From Actinomycetota bacterium (GTDB lineage Bacteria > Actinomycetota > Thermoleophilia > Gaiellales > F1-60-MAGs149), in NCBI GenBank assembly GCA_026392355.1, contig JAPLCF010000028.1, forward strand, positions 1 through 64,000: DNA of 64,000 nt, written 5' to 3'. Numbering within the stretch: the first letter of the stretch is position 1; each line of letters begins with the position of its first letter. The notes under the pieces were generated by a model, which was not told where the DNA came from, did not search any database, and was given only the letters and a program-made list of their open reading frames with translations. A program made the position numbers and the translations under genes. This document shows, one piece after another, positions 51,613 to 60,127 of this stretch.

Positions 51613-52587
51613 TCACGCACCATGACTGATGCCGGCTGGCGGAGGCACACCATGTCGATGGCGAACGACGTACAGCGGTCGATCAAGTGATTCGGTGAAG
51701 ATCATCGCAACGTACTCGGCAAGAATCCCGAGAAACAAGAAAAGCAGCCCGAATAGAAGCGCCAGAAGACACGCGATGGTGCCGAAGCCGGGAAACGGAA
51801 CCCCAAATGCTATGGCTGATACGGCGAACCAGATCAGCACGAGAAAAGACGCCACTGCCAAACCGAAGCCGACGAGTGGAAACAATTTTAGGAGTTTGAA
51901 CGAACTCGCCAGAATGCCTCGGTACGCGAAGTTTGCGGTCGTGATGATTGAGAAGGTTGAGTGGCCACCAAACCGCGGTGGACGCTCGTGCTCAACGCCG
52001 ATGGAGCGGAAGCCCAGCCAGCCCCAAGCCGAACGCACCATGCGATTACGCTCGTTGAGAGCATTGAATGCCTCGTAGATACGGCGGTCGACGAGTCGAA
52101 AATCGCTGGCGTTGCGCGGCACAGGAGTATCCGAGAACTTGTTGATCGTCCAGTAAAACACTTGGGCCGCAAACCGTCGAAACAGACTGTTGTCCTCGCG
52201 GCTCGTAACCACCTGATAGATGTTCTCGTAGCCCTGCTCCCAGAGTCTGAGGAACTCGTGGATCAACTCCGGCGGGTCCTGTAGGTCGGCGCACATGATC
52301 ACGCAGGCGTCGCCCTTTGCGTGATCGAGTCCGGCGATCATGCCCCCCTCCATCAGGAAGTTGCGTGAAAGCTGGATCACATGGAAGCGCGGGTCTGCTT
52401 CCCGGATCCGCAGCAACTTCTCGTAGGTATCATCAGCTGACCCATTCTCGACAATGATGACTTCGAAGTCGTAGCGATCGGCTTCCGCCTCGAACACCAA
52501 GTTCAAGCGTCGCGATAACTCGTCAACGCACTCACCCTCGTTGTAGGCCGGGACGACAACCGAGATCAGCTTCTTGGAATCCGTCAT
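51613..52587 (-). CDS. GT2 glycosyltransferase with two C-terminal membrane spans (GtrB/ArnC-like)
   Basis: 324 residues. KLISVVVPAYNEGECVDELS, VIIVENGSADDTYEKLL, CVIMCADLQDPPELIHEFL (DxQD) and SDFRLVDRRIYEAFNAL are typical of polyprenyl-phosphate sugar synthases of the GtrB/ArnC/DPM group. Two hydrophobic segments (about 228-300) anchor it in the membrane. It charges a lipid carrier with a sugar. It is last in the operon with the NeuB-like and thiamine-diphosphate enzymes, overlapping the latter as ATGA. Confidence 0.9.
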   Translation of the reverse strand: MTDSKKLISVVVPAYNEGECVDELSRRLNLVFEAEADRYDFEVIIVENGSADDTYEKLLRIREADPRFHVIQLSRNFLMEGGMIAGLDHAKGDACVIMCADLQDPPELIHEFLRLWEQGYENIYQVVTSREDNSLFRRFAAQVFYWTINKFSDTPVPRNASDFRLVDRRIYEAFNALNERNRMVRSAWGWLGFRSIGVEHERPPRFGGHSTFSIITTANFAYRGILASSFKLLKLFPLVGFGLAVASFLVLIWFAVSAIAFGVPFPGFGTIACLLALLFGLLFLFLGILAEYVAMIFTESLDRPLYVVRHRHGVPPPAGISHGA

Positions 52588-54359
52588 GAGAGGTACTTCG
52601 TCACTTTACTGGCGATGTCCTCCGGGATGTCCGGTGACATGCTGTGGAGGGGGTTCGACTCCATCGACCCAGTCTCAGTCACACGACTCGTAATCTTCGG
52701 CCAATAGGACTGCTCGGGGTCGATCGGGACGATGAAGGCGTGCGGACCGTCCGAAGCAAACCCTGCTGTCGCAGCTGGATTATCGAGGCCCTGGTCGCCG
52801 AGAACAGTGACTGGGATGTTGAATGCGTCGAAGAGCTTCTCCCAGTGCGGAAAGCCCAGCCCTGTGCCGGTATCGCAGCCGAGGTATGCGCCCCCGAAGT
52901 AGTTGCGCTGGGTGGTGCGAATCGAGCCGTACCCGTCGTTCGCCCAGATGATCATCTTGATCGGGAGTCGGTTGACGTCGACGATCGCCAATTCCTGCAG
53001 GTTCTGGCAGAAACCGCCATCACCCTCGATGTGCAGAACGCGGTGCCCGGGGTTGCCGAAGGCAGCACCGATCGCGTGGCCGAGGCCGACGCCCATGCTC
53101 GCGAGTCCGCTATCGACGACCACGGTCTGCCCATTCTTCACCTGGAACACCTGCATGGGCACGGAATTCGCGCCACCACTTGAGCAGATGACAATTGCAT
53201 CGTCGCTCGTCGCAAGATCACTCAGAGCGCCTGCGAAGCGGTACGGGCAGACGAAGCCGGAACTCGTGGAGTTTTCTGGCTCGATGACCGGTAACAGTTC
53301 ACGAACACGCTGGACGTATGCCGACCATCCGAGGGTGTCGTTCCAGGACGCGCGATCACAAGTGCCGCGGAGGACTGCGGAGGCATCGGCGCAATACGCA
53401 GCAGTCGTTGTCGGGTGGCCTTTCTGTAACTCTGCCGCATCGGGGTAGACCTGCACGACATCGCTCCCACGGCCGAACTCCTGCCAATTGAACCCGGTCT
53501 CCTGAAGGCCGAGACGCGCACCGATGGCGACAACCAGATCGGACTGCGCGATAGCGAGGTTCGGTGCTCGCTGTCCCCAGGTATCAGGGCGCCCGGCGTA
53601 AACAGCGCAGTCGGAGGGAATGCGATCGATGCCCGTCCAGGTCGTCATCACTGGGATGCCAAGCGCCTCCAGTTGTTCCAGGCACGAGTACGCCACCTGT
53701 CGGGTGACAGCACCGCCGATCAGGAGCACAGGACGCTCAGCCGCCAAGATGCGCGCCACGATGTCCGCGACGGCGGCGTCAACGTCGCCGACTTCACGAG
53801 CACCAGACGGAGTATCCCCAGTGAGTTTGCTCGGCAGGACAGGCGCCCCCTGGGCATCGAGGCACATCTCGATGAAGACCGGCCCAGGGTCGCTACCGGC
53901 CCCAGCAGCAATCACCCGCTCGATCGCTGCGCGGTCCACTGGCTGCTCGACCCGCAGCGTCGCCACGCAGATAGGCGCGGAGAGCGCAATCCCATCGATC
54001 TCCTGAATGCCTCGTTGACGCAGCCCGCCAGTTGCGAGGTCGCTGCTCTTGACCTGTCCTCCGACGACGAGCAGTTCCCGACGATCGAGATACGCACTCG
54101 CCATCGCCGTGGTGATGTTCGTCAGGCCGGGCCCGGCTGTCACCAGCGCAAATGCGCGCCCGTTAGAGCTCGTGGCGTTGTAGGCCTCAGCAGCGAGACC
54201 TGCCGCCACCTCGTGCACCGTCGGAATGCACGTCATCCGTGTCCGCACGCCATCCAGCAGATGCATGATGTTTCCACCCGCAACGAAGAAGCAATGCGTG
54301 TAGCCGAGGTCGACCAGCCAGTCGGCGAAGACCTCCGCGTATTTCACGCGGTCAGCCAC
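52584..54359 (-). CDS. Thiamine-diphosphate-dependent enzyme, acetolactate-synthase-like
   Basis: 591 residues from GTG 54359. N-terminal pyrimidine-binding domain with the catalytic Glu in TVHEVAAGLAAEAYNA, a middle domain (about 195-330, VLLIGGAVTRQ), and a C-terminal diphosphate-binding domain with IEGDGGFCQNLQELAIVDVN followed by WANDGYGSI. Substrate cannot be read off. In nucleotide-sugar clusters the relative YerE joins a two-carbon unit from pyruvate to a CDP-4-keto-3,6-dideoxysugar, the product expected from rfbF/G/H here. It is coupled to the NeuB-like gene by a one-base overlap (TAGTG). Confidence 0.85.
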   Translation of the reverse strand: MADRVKYAEVFADWLVDLGYTHCFFVAGGNIMHLLDGVRTRMTCIPTVHEVAAGLAAEAYNATSSNGRAFALVTAGPGLTNITTAMASAYLDRRELLVVGGQVKSSDLATGGLRQRGIQEIDGIALSAPICVATLRVEQPVDRAAIERVIAAGAGSDPGPVFIEMCLDAQGAPVLPSKLTGDTPSGAREVGDVDAAVADIVARILAAERPVLLIGGAVTRQVAYSCLEQLEALGIPVMTTWTGIDRIPSDCAVYAGRPDTWGQRAPNLAIAQSDLVVAIGARLGLQETGFNWQEFGRGSDVVQVYPDAAELQKGHPTTTAAYCADASAVLRGTCDRASWNDTLGWSAYVQRVRELLPVIEPENSTSSGFVCPYRFAGALSDLATSDDAIVICSSGGANSVPMQVFQVKNGQTVVVDSGLASMGVGLGHAIGAAFGNPGHRVLHIEGDGGFCQNLQELAIVDVNRLPIKMIIWANDGYGSIRTTQRNYFGGAYLGCDTGTGLGFPHWEKLFDAFNIPVTVLGDQGLDNPAATAGFASDGPHAFIVPIDPEQSYWPKITSRVTETGSMESNPLHSMSPDIPEDIASKVTKYLS

Positions 54360-55450
54360 TAGCGGGGAAGGCCACGCTTCTCGATCGTCTCACGGAGCTG
54401 GGGATTGCGAGAGTAGGGATTGTCGACATCGTCCAACGTCAGCGGCGCGTTGGCGACGACTGCATGTCTGAGCTCCTCACCCGCGATGAGCTCACGACAC
54501 GAGAGCTGGCCGTGCAGCAGCGGAACCGCGAGGAAGACGTCCTCATCCTTGAGCCTATGCCCAGCCGGCAGATCCGTCTTGAAGTAGACGCCGCGCACAA
54601 GGGCATCGAGATACTCAACCTCACGCTGTGTGGGTATCCGCTTCGCGTTGCTCGGCGGACCGCACATCTCCTTGGCCTTGCTGAACGCCTTGAACCACTC
54701 GTCGACCTGCTCGGGGAGGCTGCAGTAGTTCGACACCGGGATGCCCGCATGGTCGATGTCGACATGGCGCTCGAAGGTCCGCGCGCCCTTGGCGTACGCA
54801 ATCAGCATCGACGACGACCAGTCCGTGTACTCGTGCGTCGAAAAGCCGATCGTGATGTCGGGGTAGCGGTTCTTCAGGAAGTCGATCTGGTGCATCTCGA
54901 GCTGGTGATCCTCACTCGGATACAGCGAGACGCAATGATTCAGAGCCAGCGGGATACTGCGCTTCTCGAAGAACGAGACGAGATCATCGATGTCCTTCAG
55001 CGAGGATCCACCCGTCGACGCGATCACGGGGCGCCTCGTCGTCGCGATCTTCTCGATCAGCACCCAGTCGTTTAGATCGGATGATGCGAGCTTGAGGATC
55101 GGCAGATCGAAGTGATCGCAGAGGTCAACGGAAGCCTCGTCGAACGGCGTTGACATCGGGATGCAGCCGCTCTTCTTGATTGCCTCAATCAGGACCTCGA
55201 AGGTGTCGACGGACATCTCGGTGTCGAGCGTCTTCTTGATGTAGCGGACGTCCTCACGATCCCGATACTCGGGATGGATGAACGTATCGACATCACGGAA
55301 CTGCAGCTTGATCGCAGCGCGGACGTTGTTGTAGCGAACGACTTTGGAGAAGTCCTCGACGATCTTCAGGCCTCGCTCAAGATCGCCCCAGTGGTTGTTG
55401 GCCATCTCGAGGACGAATAGTTCATCGAAGACGTTGCGATTGATGGGCAC
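54359..55450 (-). CDS. NeuB-like sialic-acid-synthase family protein
   Basis: 363 residues. NeuB barrel features: LFVLEMANNHWGDLERGLKI, AIKLQFRD, MSTPFDEASVDL, PILKLASSDLND, PVIASTGGSS, HCVSLYPSEDHQLEM, a divergent IGFSTHEY where NeuB has a YSDHT-type motif, and ERHVDIDHAG. The C-terminal about 65 residues form an antifreeze-like SAF domain (RGVYFKTDLPAGHRLKDEDV). Family members condense phosphoenolpyruvate with a sugar to give nonulosonic acids. The altered substrate motif suggests a different acceptor. First gene of the three-gene operon. Confidence 0.85.
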   Translation of the reverse strand: MPINRNVFDELFVLEMANNHWGDLERGLKIVEDFSKVVRYNNVRAAIKLQFRDVDTFIHPEYRDREDVRYIKKTLDTEMSVDTFEVLIEAIKKSGCIPMSTPFDEASVDLCDHFDLPILKLASSDLNDWVLIEKIATTRRPVIASTGGSSLKDIDDLVSFFEKRSIPLALNHCVSLYPSEDHQLEMHQIDFLKNRYPDITIGFSTHEYTDWSSSMLIAYAKGARTFERHVDIDHAGIPVSNYCSLPEQVDEWFKAFSKAKEMCGPPSNAKRIPTQREVEYLDALVRGVYFKTDLPAGHRLKDEDVFLAVPLLHGQLSCRELIAGEELRHAVVANAPLTLDDVDNPYSRNPQLRETIEKRGLPR

Positions 55451-55536
55451 GAGGGGGATTCCGGAATGAGGGAAGAGTAAAGAGCGGCCGCGTCATAGCA
55501 TCTCGGCGACTGAATACGTACGGTATCAGGCAACCT

Positions 55537-56220
55537 ATGCCGATGAACTTGCTCCCTGACGTCATCTTCGACTTCGACGGCGTCCTCGCGGACTCGGCGC
55601 CACTGATCGTCGAGGTGCTCGATGGGGCCCTGATACAGGTACTGGGGAGCTCGTTGCCCGCGGACGAGTTGCGCGCAACCATCGGGCCACCCTTCCCCGT
55701 GGCCGTGGCAGACCTTTGCTCTCGCCATGGGCACCGCCCCGAGTCGCCTGAGGTGCAGGAGATTGTCCGACTCTTCCGCGCGGAGTACGGGAGTCGCGCC
55801 GCCGCCGAGACGCCCATGTTCGAGGGCATTCCACAGGCGCTCGCGGATCTAGGTGGGTTCGCCCGCCTGTCCATCTGCTCCAGTAAGCCGCGCCCGCTCG
55901 TGGAATCGATCCTCGCTGGCTGGCAGTGCGAGGGGTTGTTTGCCGCCGTCGAGGCTCCCGAGCCCGGTTCGTCCGAGCCGAAGGCGGTCGGCCTCTTGCA
56001 TCTCCTCGAGGCGCTCGACACTGCGCCCCGGAACGCCTGGCTGATCGGAGATACGGCGTTCGATGCCAGCGCGGCGGCACAGGTGGGCACAGGGTTCATC
56101 GCGGTCTCGTGGGGCATCGACTCCGCTGAGACCCTCGCCGCGTCTGGCGCGGCCGCGGTGGCTGGTGCGCCGAGCGATCTGGCCGCGATACTTCTTGAAG
56201 CAGTGGTGCTGAGCGCATGA
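55537..56220 (+). CDS. HAD-family phosphatase
   Basis: 227 residues. DVIFDFDGVLADSAPLI (nucleophile and acid Asp), SICSSKPRPLVESIL, KPKAVGLL-like KAVGLLHLLEAL with the conserved Lys, and AWLIGDTAFDASAA identify a phosphoglycolate-phosphatase/Nan9P-phosphatase-like HAD enzyme. It diverges from the NeuB-like operon and overlaps the epimerase gene as ATGA, so it may remove the phosphate from a sugar-acid phosphate. That role is inferred from context. Confidence 0.82.
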   Translation: MPMNLLPDVIFDFDGVLADSAPLIVEVLDGALIQVLGSSLPADELRATIGPPFPVAVADLCSRHGHRPESPEVQEIVRLFRAEYGSRAAAETPMFEGIPQALADLGGFARLSICSSKPRPLVESILAGWQCEGLFAAVEAPEPGSSEPKAVGLLHLLEALDTAPRNAWLIGDTAFDASAAAQVGTGFIAVSWGIDSAETLAASGAAAVAGAPSDLAAILLEAVVLSA

Positions 56221-57251
56221 CCGACATACAGACCGCCGATCTCGATGCCGTCATCGAATGCGCACGCGACGACCTCGTCGCCCTGCGCGGCGCACGAATC
56301 TTTGTCACCGGCGGAACCGGCTTCGTCGGCACCTGGCTGCTCGCCGCTCTACACCACGCGGACCGACATCTCGGGCTCCGTATACAGGTCGACGTTCTGA
56401 CCCGCGATCCCGACGAGTTCGCCGCGCGCCAGGCAGCGCTATGCGAGTGGGCGAATCCGATTCGCGGCGACGTGACGGCGATTCCTCCGCTCGGCACAGT
56501 CGATGCCGCTGTCCATGCAGCAACCCCCGCGAGCGCCGCGTTCAACGATGTCGACCCCGACGGTATGCGGCGGGTGATCGTCGAGGGCATGGAGTGCGTG
56601 CTCGACCGACTGGCGGCAAGCGGAGCTATCCCGATGTTGTTCACCAGCAGCGGCGCCGTCTACGGACCCCAGCCGCACGACATGACATCGATTCACGAGG
56701 ATTACCAAACTCCTAGCACCGTGTTAGACCCTCGCAGCGCGTACGCGTTCGGAAAGCGCGAGGCCGAGGAACTCGCCCTCGCCGCAACCGCCGCCGGCGG
56801 CCCGTCGCTGCGACTGGCCCGGTTGTTCGCGTTCGTCGGCCCCCTTCTGCCGCTTGACGCGCACTTTGCCGTGGGGAATTTCATCCGCGACGCCATCGCC
56901 GGCGGCCCAATCCGCGTCGCAGGCGAGGGGACCGCCATGCGCTCGTACATGTACGCGGGAGACATGACGGTGGCACTCCTCGCAGTCCTTCTGCGCGGCC
57001 AGCCGGGGCGCCCGTACAACGTTGGCTCGGCGGAGGCAATCTCGATCGGCGATCTTGCACGTGCAGTCGAAGACGCAGTCGCCCCCGGCTGCGAGGTGGA
57101 CGTGGCAGCGAGCCGTCAGTCAGAGTTGCCCACAGGCGCCGGCTACCGATACGTTCCGGATGTGACACGACTCCGAGACGAGCTTGACGTGCGATGCACC
57201 GTCGGCCTTGACGATGCCCTCGTCCGCACCGCGCGCTGGGCGGCGAAGTAG
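56217..57251 (+). CDS. NAD-dependent sugar epimerase/dehydratase
   Basis: 344 residues. Extended SDR: ARIFVTGGTGFVGTWLLAAL (NAD-binding GxxGxxG), AAVHAATPAS, FTSSGAVYG, catalytic YAFGKREAE and GRPYNVGSAEAISIGDLA. It resembles nucleotide-sugar 4-epimerases or 4-ketoreductases and may finish the 4-keto sugar made by rfbH or by gmd. Exact substrate not readable. Confidence 0.87.
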   Translation: MTDIQTADLDAVIECARDDLVALRGARIFVTGGTGFVGTWLLAALHHADRHLGLRIQVDVLTRDPDEFAARQAALCEWANPIRGDVTAIPPLGTVDAAVHAATPASAAFNDVDPDGMRRVIVEGMECVLDRLAASGAIPMLFTSSGAVYGPQPHDMTSIHEDYQTPSTVLDPRSAYAFGKREAEELALAATAAGGPSLRLARLFAFVGPLLPLDAHFAVGNFIRDAIAGGPIRVAGEGTAMRSYMYAGDMTVALLAVLLRGQPGRPYNVGSAEAISIGDLARAVEDAVAPGCEVDVAASRQSELPTGAGYRYVPDVTRLRDELDVRCTVGLDDALVRTARWAAK

Positions 57252-57254
57252 CCT

Positions 57255-59072
57255 TTGAACGTGAGTTCGCGCGCCTGGCAACTGCTCGACCGACGGCGCC
57301 GTGCACTCGTCGAGATAGCCATCGCGATCAGCGTTGGCCTTCTGAGCTCCGGAATTGCGTATCGCATGATCGGCGCCCACCGCCCTGATCTCTCAAAGCC
57401 CTGGGCTGATGGCGATGGCCTTACGACCTACTGGCTCGTCAAGGCCATGCAGCAGCACGGCTGGTACTCGCCCAACCCATCGCTCGGATTTCCCTTCGGG
57501 CAGGATCTCAACCCGTTCCCCAACTTGGATCTGCTCCACCTCCTGGAACTGAAGGCGCTCTCACTCATCTCGGCAAACCCCTACCTCCCCGTCAATCTCT
57601 TTGTGTTCTGGGGCTTTTTCGCGGTTGGAGCATCGACCTACCTGCTCATGCGGTACGCGACAGTTCGCCGCCTGATCGCTATCCCCCTGGCCATCTCCCT
57701 CAGCCTCGCGCCCTGGCACTTCCAGCGCCTCAGCGGCCACTTCTTCCTCGCCGACTACTCGTCCATCGCAGTCGGGCTGTTCTTAGCGGTGTTCGCTACG
57801 CGCGCAGTGCGCCGCGCGGGAGCGCCGGATTCGGGCCTGACACGGCGGTCCGACGTCGTGTTCCTTGCAATTGCGGCAGCAGCTGGTTTCTACGTGGCCG
57901 GATGCGGACTCTATTGGGCATTCGCGAGCCTCGCGCTCATCGCGATTTCGGTCATCCCGGCGCTCGTTGCGAATCCAACCTGGCGCGGTGCGTTTCGCGC
58001 CGCGACCGCACTGGCTGCCGTCCCCTTCTTTGCCTTCGCGTGGCTTACCGCGCAGAAACTGCTTAGCAACGCCTCCAACGGGGGACAAGCGTTCCAGCGG
58101 CAGTACATCGAATCGGAGATGTACGGGGGGGCCCTGACCGCACTCTTTCTTGGTTCGCCTCTATCAGGGATCCCGCGCCTCGCGACGAGCCGTGTCAACT
58201 GGGAGTCAATGACGCAGATCGGACTCGGGAACGAGAGCTCCCCATGGAACAGTCTGCTCGGCATCGTTGCGGTGTCATGGACGGTGATCCTCATCTTCCT
58301 GGCGATCTCGACACTCCGAAACCCTCCGGACGCGCCCGGCCCCTCGCGCTTCAAGGCATTCCACGAGCTCATACGGAAGGCCAGCGTGGATGGCTGGCTG
58401 TCGATGGCCTTGCTCTCGCTGCTCATGTTTGCGGTCACGGGCATCGGTACGCTCGTGATGCTCTGGGTCTTCAAGGACATCAGAGTCTGGGGTCGCTTCG
58501 CGCTACCGCTGATCGTGGTGGCTACCGTCGTGCTGGGCGTGTCTCTTACCCACGCCACGCGTCGACGGCCGAACGCGGCGGCGGCGATCATCATCACCCT
58601 GCTCCTCAGCGCCGTCGTCTACGCCGACCAGATACAGGGCTCCTACCGCCGGGACTTCACCACGTTCCCGACAGTCGCGGCTGATGCACAGAAGTATGTC
58701 CAAGCTATCGAGGGTGATGCTCATTCCGGCTGCGGTGTACTCACGCTGCCCATACTCCCATTCCCCGAGAGCTGGCCGATCTTCCAGATGAAGGACTACG
58801 ACCCCCTCTGGCTCTACATGGGAAGCAATGACTTGGCCTTCACCTACGGCATCCCGAAGAATCTTCCGGAGGCCGCATGGCAGGACCGCTTCGCCGATCC
58901 GAAGACGATGGAGGAGATCGACGCCCTCAGAGCGAGGGGTATCTGCGGGATCTCCATCGATACGGCAGGCTACGAGCGGCCGAATCCGCCGATTGTCGCG
59001 CGCCTCGCCGATTTGACCGGCAATGGGCCGATCCGCTCGCCAAGTGGCCGCTGGGTGTACATCCCCATCTGA
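57255..59072 (+). CDS. Large multi-span membrane protein, putative GT-C-like transferase
   Basis: 605 residues from TTG 57255; GTG 57261 is an equal candidate and neither has a clear ribosome site. About ten membrane spans. After the first span an extracytoplasmic stretch reads KPWADGDGLTTYWLVKAMQQ and SLGFPFGQDLNPFPNLDLLH, as in membrane proteins with YfhO-like or mannosyltransferase architecture. The C-terminal about 150 residues are soluble. Probably acts on lipid-linked sugars outside the membrane, following the epimerase by 3 bp. Confidence 0.6.
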   Translation: MNVSSRAWQLLDRRRRALVEIAIAISVGLLSSGIAYRMIGAHRPDLSKPWADGDGLTTYWLVKAMQQHGWYSPNPSLGFPFGQDLNPFPNLDLLHLLELKALSLISANPYLPVNLFVFWGFFAVGASTYLLMRYATVRRLIAIPLAISLSLAPWHFQRLSGHFFLADYSSIAVGLFLAVFATRAVRRAGAPDSGLTRRSDVVFLAIAAAAGFYVAGCGLYWAFASLALIAISVIPALVANPTWRGAFRAATALAAVPFFAFAWLTAQKLLSNASNGGQAFQRQYIESEMYGGALTALFLGSPLSGIPRLATSRVNWESMTQIGLGNESSPWNSLLGIVAVSWTVILIFLAISTLRNPPDAPGPSRFKAFHELIRKASVDGWLSMALLSLLMFAVTGIGTLVMLWVFKDIRVWGRFALPLIVVATVVLGVSLTHATRRRPNAAAAIIITLLLSAVVYADQIQGSYRRDFTTFPTVAADAQKYVQAIEGDAHSGCGVLTLPILPFPESWPIFQMKDYDPLWLYMGSNDLAFTYGIPKNLPEAAWQDRFADPKTMEEIDALRARGICGISIDTAGYERPNPPIVARLADLTGNGPIRSPSGRWVYIPI

Positions 59073-59148
59073 GCTGGCGACCTTCTCCAACCACCCGGTT
59101 CGCTAACGTCCGAGCGACCAATCGGCCATTCCGACCGTGGAGCAGACC

Positions 59149-60120
59149 TTGTCCGAGAAGCGCGCACTCATCACCGGCATCACCGGGCAAGACGGTTCGT
59201 ACCTGGCCGAGTTCCTGCTGGGCAAGGGCTACGAGGTCGGTGGCGTCGTGCGTCGCGCCTCCACCGAGGGCAACGAGCGCATTGCGCACATCATCGACCA
59301 GGTCGAGATGCATCAGGCCGACCTACTCGACCAGTCGTCGCTCGCCACCGCCATCGACGAGTTCCAGCCGACCGAGATCTACAATCTCGCCGCCCAGTCG
59401 TTCGTGCCGACCTCGTGGAAGCAGCCGGTCCTGACGGCTGAGTTCACCGGCGTCGCCGTGACGCGCGTGCTCGAGGCCATGCGCTCCGTCAAGTCCGACG
59501 CTCGCATCTACCAGGCGTCGTCGAGCGAGATGTACGGCCGCGTGCTTGAGGTGCCGCAGAGTGAGACGACACCGTTCTACCCGCGTTCGCCCTACGGCGT
59601 CGCCAAGGTCTACGGCCACTACATCACCGTCAACTACCGCGAGAGCTACGACATGTTCGCGGTCAGCGGCATCCTCTTCAATCATGAGTCGCCTCGTCGC
59701 GGGCTCGAGTTCGTGACGCGCAAGATCTCGCATGGCGTGGCACGCATCAAGCTCGGGCTTGATACCGAGCTTCACCTCGGCAACCGCGACGCGCAGCGCG
59801 ACTGGGGCTTCGCCGGCGACTACGTCCAGGCGATGTGGCTGATGCTCCAACAGGATCAGCCCGACGACTACGTGATCGCCACCGGCGAGACGCACACGGT
59901 GCAGGAGTTCGTCGAGATCGCCTTCGGGCACGCAGGGTTGAACTGGGAGGAGCACGTGAAGCTCGATCCCAAGTTCATCCGTCCGGCCGAGGTCGATCTG
60001 CTGATCGGCGATCCGTCCAAGGCCAAGAAGGAGCTCGGGTGGGAGCCCAGCGTCGACTTCCGTGGCCTCGTCGAGATGATGGTCGACGCGGATATCGCGA
60101 CGCTCTCCTCGCAGTCGTAG
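59149..60120 (+). CDS. gmd: GDP-mannose 4,6-dehydratase
   Basis: 323 residues from TTG 59149, chosen because GGAG lies 6 bases upstream; a GTG at 59137 is the alternative. [37 protein letters not shown], catalytic [26 protein letters not shown] and [16 protein letters not shown] are diagnostic. It makes GDP-4-keto-6-deoxy-mannose, the precursor of GDP-fucose, GDP-rhamnose and relatives. Confidence 0.95.
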   Translation: MSEKRALITGITGQDGSYLAEFLLGKGYEVGGVVRRASTEGNERIAHIIDQVEMHQADLLDQSSLATAIDEFQPTEIYNLAAQSFVPTSWKQPVLTAEFTGVAVTRVLEAMRSVKSDARIYQASSSEMYGRVLEVPQSETTPFYPRSPYGVAKVYGHYITVNYRESYDMFAVSGILFNHESPRRGLEFVTRKISHGVARIKLGLDTELHLGNRDAQRDWGFAGDYVQAMWLMLQQDQPDDYVIATGETHTVQEFVEIAFGHAGLNWEEHVKLDPKFIRPAEVDLLIGDPSKAKKELGWEPSVDFRGLVEMMVDADIATLSSQS

Positions 60121-60127
60121 CGCCTCG

